Virus record (IMG/VR): IMGVR_UViG_3300045996_000809
Span: 1 to 37,656 of that record
Length of the DNA stretch: 37,656 nucleotides
Origin: a virus
Reading direction: 5' to 3' (one strand)
Position 1 is the first letter of the stretch. Each line of letters opens with the position of its first letter. The position numbers were made by a program, and so were the translations under genes. Under the pieces are notes generated by a model, which saw nothing but the letters and a program-made list of their open reading frames with translations, was not told the DNA's origin and did no database searches. This document shows positions 14,978 through 22,544 of the stretch, piece after piece.

Positions 14978-16663
14978 GTGGCCCAGTCCGCAGACCTGAC
15001 CAAGGCTGTGACCGAGATCCTCGAGCACGCCGATGACTACCGTCTGGCCGACGCCTACTACAAGGGTGAGATCGACGAGGTGTTCGCCTCCGACAAGATC
15101 GCGGCACTGCTCAAGGCGTCGGCCAAGCACTACCGCACCAACCTCGCGGCGACCCCGGTGGACGCCGTCCTCAACGGACTCGAGCTGACCACCGTGATGG
15201 TGCCCGGTGACGAGGCCGGCACGCCCAACGAGAAGCTGACCCAAGAACTCCAGGAGCAGGTGCTCAAGCGCAACGAGCTGAGCCTGTACCTGCCCGACTG
15301 GTTCCGTGAGGTCGGCAAGGAGGGCGACGCCTACCTGATCGTCTGGGAGGGTGAAGACGACGATGGCGCCAAGACGTGTGAGATCCACTTCAAGAAGCCA
15401 GTCGGCTCCCGTATGTTCTACCGCGACGAGAACGAGCGAGAGAAGGATTTTTTCGCGTTCATGTGGCGTGAGACTAGTCCGAAAAGGACACGCGTCAACC
15501 TGTACTACGACGACCGGGTCGAGCGGTACGTGAGCACCGCCACGGAACCCAAGTCCGACAAGGACTTCACTGAATTCACTGTGGACGATGCCGACTGGCC
15601 GATCACCCACGAGTACGGGGAAGTGCCCGTGTTCCACGGCCGCACCGACCACCCCTACGGCGTGCCGGACCACTTCAAGGCCTACGGCCCCCAGAACGCG
15701 CTCAACAAGCTGCTCGCCACCCACATGGCGTCGATCGACTTCCAGGGCTTCCCGCAGCGCGCCGCCCTCATGGACACCGCCCTGGACGACGACGGCGACG
15801 CCTGGGACCAGGACGACAACGAGGCGACCGCGGCCAGCGGCACCATCGACACCGACGACGAGAGCCGACTGACCAGCTCTCCCGGCCGTCTGTGGATGCT
15901 GCGCAACGTGAAGTCCCTCGTCCAGCTCGAGGCGGCCGACCCAGACTCGTTCCTCAAGCCGCTCGACAAGGCCGTCCAGCTCATGAGCGCGGCCACCGGC
16001 ACCCCGCTGCGGTTCTTCGTCGGCACCCAGGGGCAACAGCCCTCCGGCGCCAGCCTGAGCGAGGATGACAAACGCCTCACCGCTCGCAAGCAGATGCGCC
16101 AACGGATGCTCGGTGCCGTGCTCTCCGACGCGTTCACGTTCGCCATGCGCAAGATCCTGGGCCACGCCGACTGCCCCCGCGTCGTGGTCGAGTGGGCGCC
16201 GGCTCAGCGCGCCGAACTGCTCGACGAGTGGCAGACCGTGAGCGCCAAGCAAGCGGCCGGCGTGCCGCGAGACGTGGCGCTCCAGGAGGCCGGGTACACC
16301 GCGGTCCAGGTCCAGGAGTGGCGCGAGGGTGCCCCCGACCCGGCCGACGGGCTGGCCGGTCGGGTGGAGCTGCTCAACAAGCTGGGCGACGCGGCGCAGA
16401 AACTGGCTACCGCCGCGGAGCTGGGCGCCGTCGACATGGCGGTGGTGCAGCAGATCATGGCCGGGTTCCTGCCGGAAGCTGAGGACGGCACGGTGCCCGC
16501 TCCGACCGTGGACGACGAAGGCCCGTCGCTGCGCCAACAGGCTGAGATGGTGCAGAAGATCTACCTTGGGGTGCCGAGCGTGCTCTCCCGCGAGGAGGCC
16601 CGGCAGATGCTCGCCGACGCGGGCATCAACATCGACCCCGGCGCTCCCGCGCCGGCTGAGTGA
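14978..16663 (+). CDS. Portal protein
   Basis: A 561-residue protein starting at GTG after GAGGAGG. Order after the terminase, size, and content fit an SPP1 gp6-like portal: an N-terminal helical region, a beta-rich wing with many acidic residues, a stem region (HMASIDFQGFPQRAALMDT), the long helix with GTPLRFFVGTQGQQPSGASL, and a helical C-terminal crown. It would form the dodecameric ring for DNA entry. The short gap 14932-14977 shows no clear promoter. Confidence 0.9.
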   Translation: MAQSADLTKAVTEILEHADDYRLADAYYKGEIDEVFASDKIAALLKASAKHYRTNLAATPVDAVLNGLELTTVMVPGDEAGTPNEKLTQELQEQVLKRNELSLYLPDWFREVGKEGDAYLIVWEGEDDDGAKTCEIHFKKPVGSRMFYRDENEREKDFFAFMWRETSPKRTRVNLYYDDRVERYVSTATEPKSDKDFTEFTVDDADWPITHEYGEVPVFHGRTDHPYGVPDHFKAYGPQNALNKLLATHMASIDFQGFPQRAALMDTALDDDGDAWDQDDNEATAASGTIDTDDESRLTSSPGRLWMLRNVKSLVQLEAADPDSFLKPLDKAVQLMSAATGTPLRFFVGTQGQQPSGASLSEDDKRLTARKQMRQRMLGAVLSDAFTFAMRKILGHADCPRVVVEWAPAQRAELLDEWQTVSAKQAAGVPRDVALQEAGYTAVQVQEWREGAPDPADGLAGRVELLNKLGDAAQKLATAAELGAVDMAVVQQIMAGFLPEAEDGTVPAPTVDDEGPSLRQQAEMVQKIYLGVPSVLSREEARQMLADAGINIDPGAPAPAE

Positions 16664-16676
16664 GGAGTGATCGACA

Positions 16677-17000
16677 ATGGCTGACCAGAACCTGAGGATC
16701 TACCCGGTCCAGGGTGACAACTACGGCGACGCCATCGAGTACCCGCCGTACGCCAAGTACCGCATGGAGCCGAACTACCCGGGCGCCGCCGGTGACAAGA
16801 ACTACTCGATCGTCCTCTACGAGCTGGACGACAAGCGCGAGGAGCACGAGCTGGGCCGGCACGATCTGTCCGACAACCTCGTGGTGTTCGCCGGCCAGCC
16901 GTCGCCGTTCAAGTCGGAGGGCACCGTGCCGTCCCAGGTGTCCGGCTCGAGCACGGCCAAGAAGGGCTCGAGCACCACGAGCACAACCGCCAAGAAGTAA
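16677..17000 (+). CDS. Unknown small head-region protein
   Basis: A 107-residue protein with a GAGTGATC leader. The first 80 residues look folded (IYPVQGDNYGDAIEYPPYAKYRM, NYSIVLYELDDK), followed by a low-complexity tail of Ser, Thr and Lys (SSTAKKGSSTTSTTAKK). Position between portal and scaffold suggests a head accessory or decoration protein, but no family was recognised. Confidence 0.65.
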   Translation: MADQNLRIYPVQGDNYGDAIEYPPYAKYRMEPNYPGAAGDKNYSIVLYELDDKREEHELGRHDLSDNLVVFAGQPSPFKSEGTVPSQVSGSSTAKKGSSTTSTTAKK

Positions 17001-17025
17001 CCAACTACCAGGAAGAGAGCGCGTG

Positions 17026-17643
17026 ATGGCTGAGGACACCGGCAAGCAGGACGAAGACGACACCGGCTCGGACACCGAGGACGAGACCGAAGAGGAGTAC
17101 GAGGCTCCCGACCAGGGCACCTGGACCAAGACCACCGAGGCCCTGACCAAGGCAAACAACGAGGCCAAGAAATGGCGTCTGCGTGCCCAGGGCAAGGACC
17201 CGAAGTGGACGCCGGCCCCGCCCGCCAAGGACGACGACACCGAGGACAAGCCGGCCGGCCCGAAGCCCAAGCCGGTCAACGTCGACGCCATCCGTCGTGA
17301 GGCGGAGGAGGCGGCGCTGGCCAAGGCCAAGCCAGGCCTTGTCCGGTCGGCCGCAAGGGACGCGCTCCGGGACGCCGGCCTGGTCGTTCCGACTGGTGCC
17401 AAGTCGGAGGCGGCGCTGGCACGCGCGTTCCGGCTCATCGACCTCGAGGAAGTCGACGTCGATGAGGACGGCACCGTGTCCGGCCTCGAGGACCAGGTGC
17501 GCGCGGTCAAGCGGGACTACCCGGAGCTGTTCGCCAAGAGAGGCGGCCGCAACGTCGACGCGGGGGCGGGGAGCAACGGGGACCCGGGCAAGAAGTCCGA
17601 GACGTCGGCGAGCAAGTTGGCCGCTCTGGTGCGAGGCGGCTGA
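17026..17643 (+). CDS. Capsid scaffolding protein
   Basis: A 205-residue protein. ATG 17026 is chosen, with GGAAGAGAG 6-8 bp upstream; an in-frame GTG one codon earlier is possible. It has a very acidic N-terminus (EDTGKQDEDDTGSDTEDE), a Lys/Pro-rich middle, a helical region (VDAIRREAEEAALAKA) and a charged C-terminus. This composition, and its position directly before the major capsid gene, is typical of phage scaffolds that guide prohead assembly and are then lost. Confidence 0.8.
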   Translation: MAEDTGKQDEDDTGSDTEDETEEEYEAPDQGTWTKTTEALTKANNEAKKWRLRAQGKDPKWTPAPPAKDDDTEDKPAGPKPKPVNVDAIRREAEEAALAKAKPGLVRSAARDALRDAGLVVPTGAKSEAALARAFRLIDLEEVDVDEDGTVSGLEDQVRAVKRDYPELFAKRGGRNVDAGAGSNGDPGKKSETSASKLAALVRGG

Positions 17644-17693
17644 TACCCTCGTAGGCGACGTTCGGGCCGGACGTTCCTGCCACTCCCATGGCG

Positions 17694-17734
17694 CACCGCG
17701 ACCCCCGGTTTCCACCTTGCCGGGGGTCGCGGTG
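17694..17734 (+). terminator. Terminator-like hairpin before capsid gene
   Basis: CACCGCGACCCCCGG (17694-17708) pairs with CCGGGGGTCGCGGTG (17720-17734), a 15-bp perfect stem with an 11-nt loop. It lies in the 197-bp gap 17644-17840, the largest non-coding gap in the structural region. It is followed by a modest T-containing stretch. It may limit readthrough from the packaging genes. Confidence 0.65.
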
Positions 17735-17746
17735 TGTCCGGATACT
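17717..17746 (+). promoter_or_regulatory. Candidate major capsid promoter
   Basis: TTGCCG (17717-17722), 18 bp, GATACT (17741-17746), overlapping the right arm of the hairpin. The 18-bp spacer matches the other promoters here, and GGTGTGTCC precedes the -10 box as it occurs in the spacer of sites 1 and 2. It would give the capsid gene a leader of about 85 nt. An alternative -10 is TATCCT at 17766. Confidence 0.4.
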
Positions 17747-17840
17747 TTCTGTGACGTTCGTGAGCTATCCTGCGGATGATCTGCCTGGGAAACGCGCGAT
17801 GGTGGCCAGGGCACCCCACTAGCTGGAAGGGACCGCCACC

Positions 17841-18791
17841 ATGGCAGCGTCCGACGTTGACAACTGGATTCCCGAGGAGGAGGGCGGCCCCGTCCTCCAG
17901 AAGATCAACGCCACCTCGGTGGTCGAGACCGTGGCTCGCCAGGAGCCCATGAGCACCCTCACCAAGAAGGTCCCCCGCGACGGCGGCGTGGACTTCGAGG
18001 GCGCCACGACCAAGGGCGTGGCGATCGCGGAGGACGACTCCGATGTGGACACCGTCCTGCTCACCGCGCGCAAGCTCGCCCGCATCGTCCGGCTGAACGA
18101 CGAGGACGTCGAGGACACCTCCGACGTCGCCAACGTCATCAGCCAGAAGCAGCTCGGCTGGGCCAGCGCCTACGGCGTCGGGTTCGACAACTCGACCCTC
18201 GCGGTCACCGCGGCTGAGAACGGCTCGACGGTCCCGTTCACCTCGCTCTACAAGGTGCTCCGCACCACGAACGCCTCCCTGCCCGACGGCGTGACGTACA
18301 CGGCCGACGACAACCGGGTCCTTTCCGGCACGGGTACCGGCCCGGTCACCTACGGGAACCTGTCCGGCCTGTTCGGCAAGCTCGAGGTGGGCAACTACTG
18401 GACCGACGCTGACATGGCTGTCATCGCGCACCCGGCGTTCCGCATGCTGTTCCGCGGCATCCTGGACAGCAACAACCGGCCGGTGTTCTCGGAGAACCAG
18501 GCCATGGCCAGTGCCGGTGGTGAGCGCCTGTTCGGCGTGCAGATCCGGTGGACCACCGGTGCGCGCACGTCGGCGGTCGGCACGAACAAGCCGACCGGCA
18601 ACCCGCTCCTGTTCGTCGGCAACACGAACTTCCTGATCAAGGGCAACCGGTCCGGTCCGGAGTACGCGTTCGCCGGTCCGAACTCCGGCGCCGGGTTCGT
18701 CACGGACCAGACCCTGCTCAAGTTCCGCACGCGGCGCGGCTTCGCGGTCGGCCACCCGGCCGCCTGGGGCGTGCTGGAGTACGTGGCCTGA
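17841..18791 (+). CDS. Major capsid protein (HK97 fold)
   Basis: A 316-residue protein with a GGAAGGG ribosome site. Features of HK97-type shells: an N-terminal arm (TSVVETVARQEPMSTL), a region with AEDDSDVDTVLLTARKLARIV, a central domain (WTDADMAVIAHPAFRMLFRGILD) and C-terminal beta strands ending in RRGFAVGHPAAWGVLEY. It follows the scaffold and precedes connector genes, the standard order. No separate protease gene was seen. It probably has its own promoter. Confidence 0.92.
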   Translation: MAASDVDNWIPEEEGGPVLQKINATSVVETVARQEPMSTLTKKVPRDGGVDFEGATTKGVAIAEDDSDVDTVLLTARKLARIVRLNDEDVEDTSDVANVISQKQLGWASAYGVGFDNSTLAVTAAENGSTVPFTSLYKVLRTTNASLPDGVTYTADDNRVLSGTGTGPVTYGNLSGLFGKLEVGNYWTDADMAVIAHPAFRMLFRGILDSNNRPVFSENQAMASAGGERLFGVQIRWTTGARTSAVGTNKPTGNPLLFVGNTNFLIKGNRSGPEYAFAGPNSGAGFVTDQTLLKFRTRRGFAVGHPAAWGVLEYVA

Positions 18792-18816
18792 TCTACCCTC
18801 TCGATAGGAGCTGATC

Positions 18817-19257
18817 ATGGCCTGGGCTGACCCCGCGTACACGGTGTCGATCACTGGCGTGACCGTGACGGAAGCGCACGTGACCCAGGCCCAGGCCGTG
18901 ATCGAGCTGTTCTCCGGCGTCACCGAGAGCTACGCGCTCAAGGCGCGCGACGTACGTCACCTCCGGATGGCGGTGGCGTACCAGGCCGCGTGGATAAAGC
19001 CGCAGATCGACGTGACCAGCCGGACCGACGTGAGCCAGGTGACCCAGGACGAGATGTCCTTCACCGTGGCCCACGAGGACGCCCAGATCTTGGCGCCTCT
19101 CGCCCAGCGTGCACTCAAGCGGTTGAGCTGGAAGACGAGTCGTTCGGTGCGACTGCGCCGTCCGGTCGACCCGTCGGAGCGGCGCGACCTCGAGCAGGAG
19201 TTCGTCACCGACACTGGTGACAGTGAACTCGGCTACCGACCGTGGGCGGCACCGTGA
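18817..19257 (+). CDS. Head-tail connector (adaptor) protein
   Basis: A 146-residue, mostly helical protein right after the capsid gene. It starts MAWADPAYTVSITG and includes VTQAQAVIELFSGVTESYALKARDVRHLRMAVAYQAAWI in parts, a pattern like gp6/gp15 adaptors (helical bundle under the portal). The basic C-terminal half (KRLSWKTSRSVRLRRPVD) would suit contact with DNA or portal. The stop overlaps the next gene's GTG. Confidence 0.75.
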   Translation: MAWADPAYTVSITGVTVTEAHVTQAQAVIELFSGVTESYALKARDVRHLRMAVAYQAAWIKPQIDVTSRTDVSQVTQDEMSFTVAHEDAQILAPLAQRALKRLSWKTSRSVRLRRPVDPSERRDLEQEFVTDTGDSELGYRPWAAP

Positions 19258-19613
19258 CGGTGTTCATCCCGACCACCACGGTCACCATCGAGCGGGACAA
19301 CGGCACCGCGCCGGCCACCGGCACCTACGTGGACGGCTACGGCGAGCCCATCGCCAACTGGACGGCCGCCGCTACCGGAGTCCCCGCCTACATTTACGAG
19401 GATGACCAGCGGACCTGGGACCCCTCAGCCGGCAGGCTCACCGTGCGCACGGTGAGCATCTGCCGGCTTCGCCCCACCGTCGACCTACAGGACCGGGACC
19501 GCGTTCGCGACGAACGCACCGGCCACGTCTACCAGGTCGACACGATCAGCAACGAGCCCAGCGTGGTCGGGCTCGCGGACATCCGGGCCGTGACGATCCG
19601 GATCGACGACTAA
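19254..19613 (+). CDS. Head-tail stopper (head closure) protein
   Basis: A 119-residue beta-rich protein. The GTG at 19254 gives a GTGA overlap; an in-frame GTG at 19242 is an alternative. Segments such as PTTTVTIER, RLTVRTVSICRLRP, and RDERTGHVYQVDTIS resemble small beta-barrel stopper proteins that seal the filled head. Position as second connector gene supports this. The 83-bp gap after it carries only a purine-rich ribosome site that includes GGGCGGGGAG. Confidence 0.7.
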   Translation: MTVFIPTTTVTIERDNGTAPATGTYVDGYGEPIANWTAAATGVPAYIYEDDQRTWDPSAGRLTVRTVSICRLRPTVDLQDRDRVRDERTGHVYQVDTISNEPSVVGLADIRAVTIRIDD

Positions 19614-19696
19614 TCACACAGTAATAATCGCTCGAGGGCCACGGACGGCCGCACGCTCGAGCACCACCAACGCCACCGGGAAGGGGGCGGGGAGTC

Positions 19697-20002
19697 ATGG
19701 CATCCGAGTACCGCGAGGACCCCGACGCCAAGGAGAACATCGAGCGGCTGTTCGGCCGCACGCTGGATGAACTACTCCCCGCTATCACGGCCGACGCGAA
19801 GCGCATGGTCCCCGTGCTGTCCGGCGAGCTGCGCTCCAAGATCGACTACGAGAAGATCAGCCCGACCCATGGCCGCGTGTTCGCGAACACTGAGTACGCG
19901 GCCGCCGTCGAGCGCGGCCACGTCACTCGGTCCGGCTCGCACGTCCCCGCCCAGCCCTACCTCCGTCCCGCGGTCACCAAGAACCGGGGCGGCACCGGAT
20001 GA
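19697..20002 (+). CDS. HK97 gp10-like tail completion protein
   Basis: A 101-residue protein with the gp10-type pattern: an N-terminal helix with ADAKRMVPVLSGELRSKI, then EYAAAVERGHVTRSGSHVPAQPYLRPAV. The tyrosine-alanine 'EYA..VE.G' and 'PAQPYLRPA' segments are characteristic of this neck/tail family. It joins neck to tail. The stop overlaps the following gene as ATGA. Confidence 0.85.
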   Translation: MASEYREDPDAKENIERLFGRTLDELLPAITADAKRMVPVLSGELRSKIDYEKISPTHGRVFANTEYAAAVERGHVTRSGSHVPAQPYLRPAVTKNRGGTG

Positions 20003-21126
20003 CCTTCGTAGCGGAGTACGAGAGTGCCTCGTGGTTCACCGAGGACGCGGTGGCCGTGCAGGTCACCTGCACCGACGGCGACGTGCTGGTGGCGTCCGTC
20101 GTGGTCGGCAACCAGCTACGCGACCTGGGCATCTCCGGAGGCGGCCTGACCTGGACCCTGCGGAACTCGGTGAGCGCCACGGCGCGGTGCACCCTGGGGC
20201 AGTGGACCGCGGTCGTCGGTCCGGGGCAGGGCGGCACGTTCACCGTCACCGCGACCATCTCCGGAGATGGCGCGGGCGGCCTGCACGTCGGCCGCTACTC
20301 AAACATCGTCGCGATCGGCGCGACGGCCCAGGGTGACGCGACCGGCCCCGCCGGACCGGCGCTGGACATCGGTACCACCATGGAGAACTCCACACTCGTG
20401 GTCGCGGTCGGGGATCACTCCACCGCTGACGGCGCGGCGCGTGCCTGGCGCACTGACGCGGGCGCGCTCACCGAGCGTGCCTACTGGCGCCAGAACTTCG
20501 ACAACGCGGCCTATGTCGGCGAGCACCCTCTCACCGGGACGCCGGCCACCGTCACCGTAGGGCTCACCGCGCCAGCCATGCGCTACTCCATCGGCGCCGT
20601 CGAGCTGATCTCCAACATCGACGAACCGGACCCCGATCCTGAGCCCACCCTGGGAGGAACCATGCGCCCGGACGGGACACTGGTCGCGAACGCCTGGCTC
20701 CGCTTGATCAGTGGACTCCCCGCCTCGTGCCTGGGGCCGACCCTGCCACCGGCCCGGCGCGAGCCGGAGCCTGCCTGGATCACCAACGGGTTCATCCAGC
20801 ACACCGTGGTCGGGGGCTCGCCGAACATCTACGTCCCGATCCGGCACAGCGTGATCCAGATCGACTGCTGGGCCGTCACGCTGGACGACCGGATGCCACC
20901 CTGGGGTGTGGCGTCGCGTCTCGCCGAGGACGTGTGGGCGGGGAGTTACCAGGACGAGTTTCAGAACCGCGTGCTCGCCGTGCCGCCTGGCTACGTGGTG
21001 CCCCGGTTGATGACCGTGCACCCCTTGACCGAGTCGCGGAAGATCAACGAGGACGCGGCCGGCTACGCCCATTTCCAGTTCGATGTCCAGTTCAACTGGA
21101 CACTGTCCACAATGGAGACATCATGA
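19999..21126 (+). CDS. Tail terminator with extra N-terminal beta-rich region
   Basis: A 375-residue protein. The C-terminal part from about 222 (MRPDGTLVANAWLRLI) has the size and position of a tail terminator, including VPIRHSVIQIDCWA and WGVASRLAEDVW. The N-terminal 210 residues are beta-rich and Gly/Thr/Ala-rich (SGGGLTWTLRNSVSATARC, GTTMENSTLVVAVGD), like surface Ig-like or lectin-like domains. A GGGAGGA ribosome site precedes an in-frame ATG at 20662, so a separate 154-residue terminator may also be made. The join lies in an EPDPDPEP linker. Confidence 0.75.
   Translation: MTFVAEYESASWFTEDAVAVQVTCTDGDVLVASVVVGNQLRDLGISGGGLTWTLRNSVSATARCTLGQWTAVVGPGQGGTFTVTATISGDGAGGLHVGRYSNIVAIGATAQGDATGPAGPALDIGTTMENSTLVVAVGDHSTADGAARAWRTDAGALTERAYWRQNFDNAAYVGEHPLTGTPATVTVGLTAPAMRYSIGAVELISNIDEPDPDPEPTLGGTMRPDGTLVANAWLRLISGLPASCLGPTLPPARREPEPAWITNGFIQHTVVGGSPNIYVPIRHSVIQIDCWAVTLDDRMPPWGVASRLAEDVWAGSYQDEFQNRVLAVPPGYVVPRLMTVHPLTESRKINEDAAGYAHFQFDVQFNWTLSTMETS
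20652..20664 (+). promoter_or_regulatory. Internal ribosome binding site and ATG in tail-terminator gene
   Basis: GGGAGGA followed after 3 bp by ATG at 20662-20664, in frame with the long protein and exactly at the start of the terminator-like domain. This is one of the stronger ribosome sites in the tail region. It suggests two products from one reading frame. Confidence 0.6.
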
Positions 21127-21296
21127 CGCACACCGTCCGCACCAAGAAGCGCCCCCACGAGGAACTCGAGGTCTCCGACCGCGAGTACACCGACCTCAAG
21201 CGCCAGGGCCTCCTCGTCGAGGACGAGGCGCCTGCTCGGAAGGCCGGGCAGTCCAACGCCAGCCAGGCCACCACCGGCCAGACCAGGGAGAACTGA
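21123..21296 (+). CDS. Small charged protein (57 aa)
   Basis: The ATG overlaps the tail-terminator stop (ATGA). The product of 57 residues (MTHTVRTKKRPHEELEVSDR start) is highly charged, with a helix-like EYTDLKRQGLLVEDE, and is Gln/Thr/Ser-rich at its end. It sits immediately before the tail tube gene. Small proteins here are common in actinophages; no function was recognised. Confidence 0.65.
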   Translation: MTHTVRTKKRPHEELEVSDREYTDLKRQGLLVEDEAPARKAGQSNASQATTGQTREN

Positions 21297-21298
21297 TC

Positions 21299-21859
21299 AT
21301 GGCCGTGACCGTTTCGAATCTCACGCAGGGGCCAGGAACGCTCTACACCGGAGCGTTCGACGCTGACGAACCCCTGGACAGCGCCGTCAACGCGACGCCC
21401 GCAGCGTCCGCCTGGACCGACCTGGGCGGCACCATGGACGGCTCCAAGCTGATCATCAAGCAGGAGTACAAGGCCCTCGAGGTTGACCAGATCGTGGACA
21501 ACCCCGGCTCCCGGCTCATCAAGCGGGAGACCAAGATCGAGACCAACATGGCGGAGCCCACACTGGAGAACCTGGCGTTGGCGCTGAACGACGGCACGAT
21601 CTCCACCGGGTCCGGGTGGGAGGCATACGAGCCGGACGCCACCGACTCCGCCACTCAGCCGACCTACACGGCGCTGATCCTGCACGGCTGGATCGGCACG
21701 GCGCGGCGCATGGTCATCCTGCGCAAGGTGCTCTCGGTGGAGGGCGTCGAGCCGGAGTACAAGAAGGACGGCCAGTCCGTCCTCAAGGTCACGTTCGAGG
21801 CGCACTACGTGAGCGCCTCCGTCCGCCCGTTCCGCATCATCGACGAGGTGCCCGCATGA
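21299..21859 (+). CDS. Major tail tube protein
   Basis: A 186-residue protein with the order and pattern of siphovirus tube subunits: SNLTQGPGTLYTG near the start, AWTDLGGTMDGSKLIIKQEYK, then a VDQIVDNPGSRLIKRETKIETNMAE segment in parts, and a C-terminal KVTFEAHYV. The fold expected is a beta sandwich that stacks in hexameric rings. It is followed by the overlapping chaperone genes, the standard arrangement. Confidence 0.88.
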   Translation: MAVTVSNLTQGPGTLYTGAFDADEPLDSAVNATPAASAWTDLGGTMDGSKLIIKQEYKALEVDQIVDNPGSRLIKRETKIETNMAEPTLENLALALNDGTISTGSGWEAYEPDATDSATQPTYTALILHGWIGTARRMVILRKVLSVEGVEPEYKKDGQSVLKVTFEAHYVSASVRPFRIIDEVPA

Positions 21860-22239
21860 ACCAGACATCCCAGGCCATCCACGACCAGTCGGAGGCCGAC
21901 AACACCAACGGCCCCATCGAGCTGCCGGCCACCACGCCGGAGATCATCGGGGACACCGTGGTCCTGTTCACCCTGGACGGTCGGGAGTACCGCATTCCGG
22001 CCGTGCCGCGCGCCGCGGTGGCGTTGCGGTACCTGCGCAACGTCCGGCGGAAGTCCACGGACTACGCCGCGGCCACCCTGCTCGAGGAACTCCTGGGCGT
22101 CGATGGGTTCGACGCGCTGTGTGAGTACGACCAGCTCAAGCCGGAGCAGTTCAAGGGGATCCTGGCGGCCGCCCAGAAGCTGACCATGGGCGCGTTCGAG
22201 GAGGCGTTCGGGGGAAACTCCCCCGGCTCCAGCAAGTGA
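21856..22239 (+). CDS. Tail assembly chaperone, G product
   Basis: A 127-residue protein starting in an ATGA overlap with the tube gene. The middle holds VVLFTLDGREYRIPAV and the helical AAVALRYLRNVRRK, typical of actinophage G proteins. Near its end is a GGGAAAC slip sequence (22212-22218) that allows a fraction of ribosomes to continue in the -1 frame, giving the GT product. G and GT coat the tape measure during tail assembly. Confidence 0.88.
   Translation: MNQTSQAIHDQSEADNTNGPIELPATTPEIIGDTVVLFTLDGREYRIPAVPRAAVALRYLRNVRRKSTDYAAATLLEELLGVDGFDALCEYDQLKPEQFKGILAAAQKLTMGAFEEAFGGNSPGSSK
22212..22218 (+). promoter_or_regulatory. Programmed -1 frameshift site
   Basis: G GGA AAC in the zero frame (codons 22213-22215 and 22216-22218) is a canonical X XXY YYZ heptamer and differs in one base from the lambda G/T site GGGAAAG. 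Slipping back one base puts the ribosome in the frame of 22236-22544. No strong downstream pseudoknot was worked out. Confidence 0.85.
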
Positions 22240-22544
22240 TGTGGGTGGTCGACCACCTCGAGGACATCGAATCCGACTTCGCTGTCCTGCACCGGGTGGA
22301 CGACCCCCTCTCTCTGCCGGGGCCGGAGTTCTTCCGCAAGGCCAGTCGCCTCCCCGCCTACCGCGGCGTCATGCGCGCCCGGGTGGAAGCGGCCCAGGAG
22401 CGCGCTCAGCGCTCCTACGGTGGCGCACCCAGCTCCACGTCCAACCCGACGCCGCGGGGCGCTGAGCCAGTCCAGGAGGTCCCGCTCGCCCAGGTGTACG
22501 CGATGCACCCCGACCTGATCGAGAGGAGGCGCCGCCGTGGCTGA
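22219..22544 (+). CDS. Tail assembly chaperone, T extension (GT fusion)
   Basis: After the -1 shift the protein continues KLPRLQQVMWVVDHLEDIES and ends in the basic ERRRRRG, giving a 229-residue GT product from 21856 to 22544. A GTG at 22236 is available but has no good ribosome site, so fusion is the likely route. It overlaps the tape measure start by 8 bp, as usual. Confidence 0.85.

Noticed and set aside
14951-16537. Long leftward frame (528 codons) opposite the portal gene
   Set aside because: High G+C gives long antisense frames; the portal frame has coherent protein features, the antisense one does not. The same applies at 5404-6390, 8966-9988, 23238-24320 and 27005-28066.
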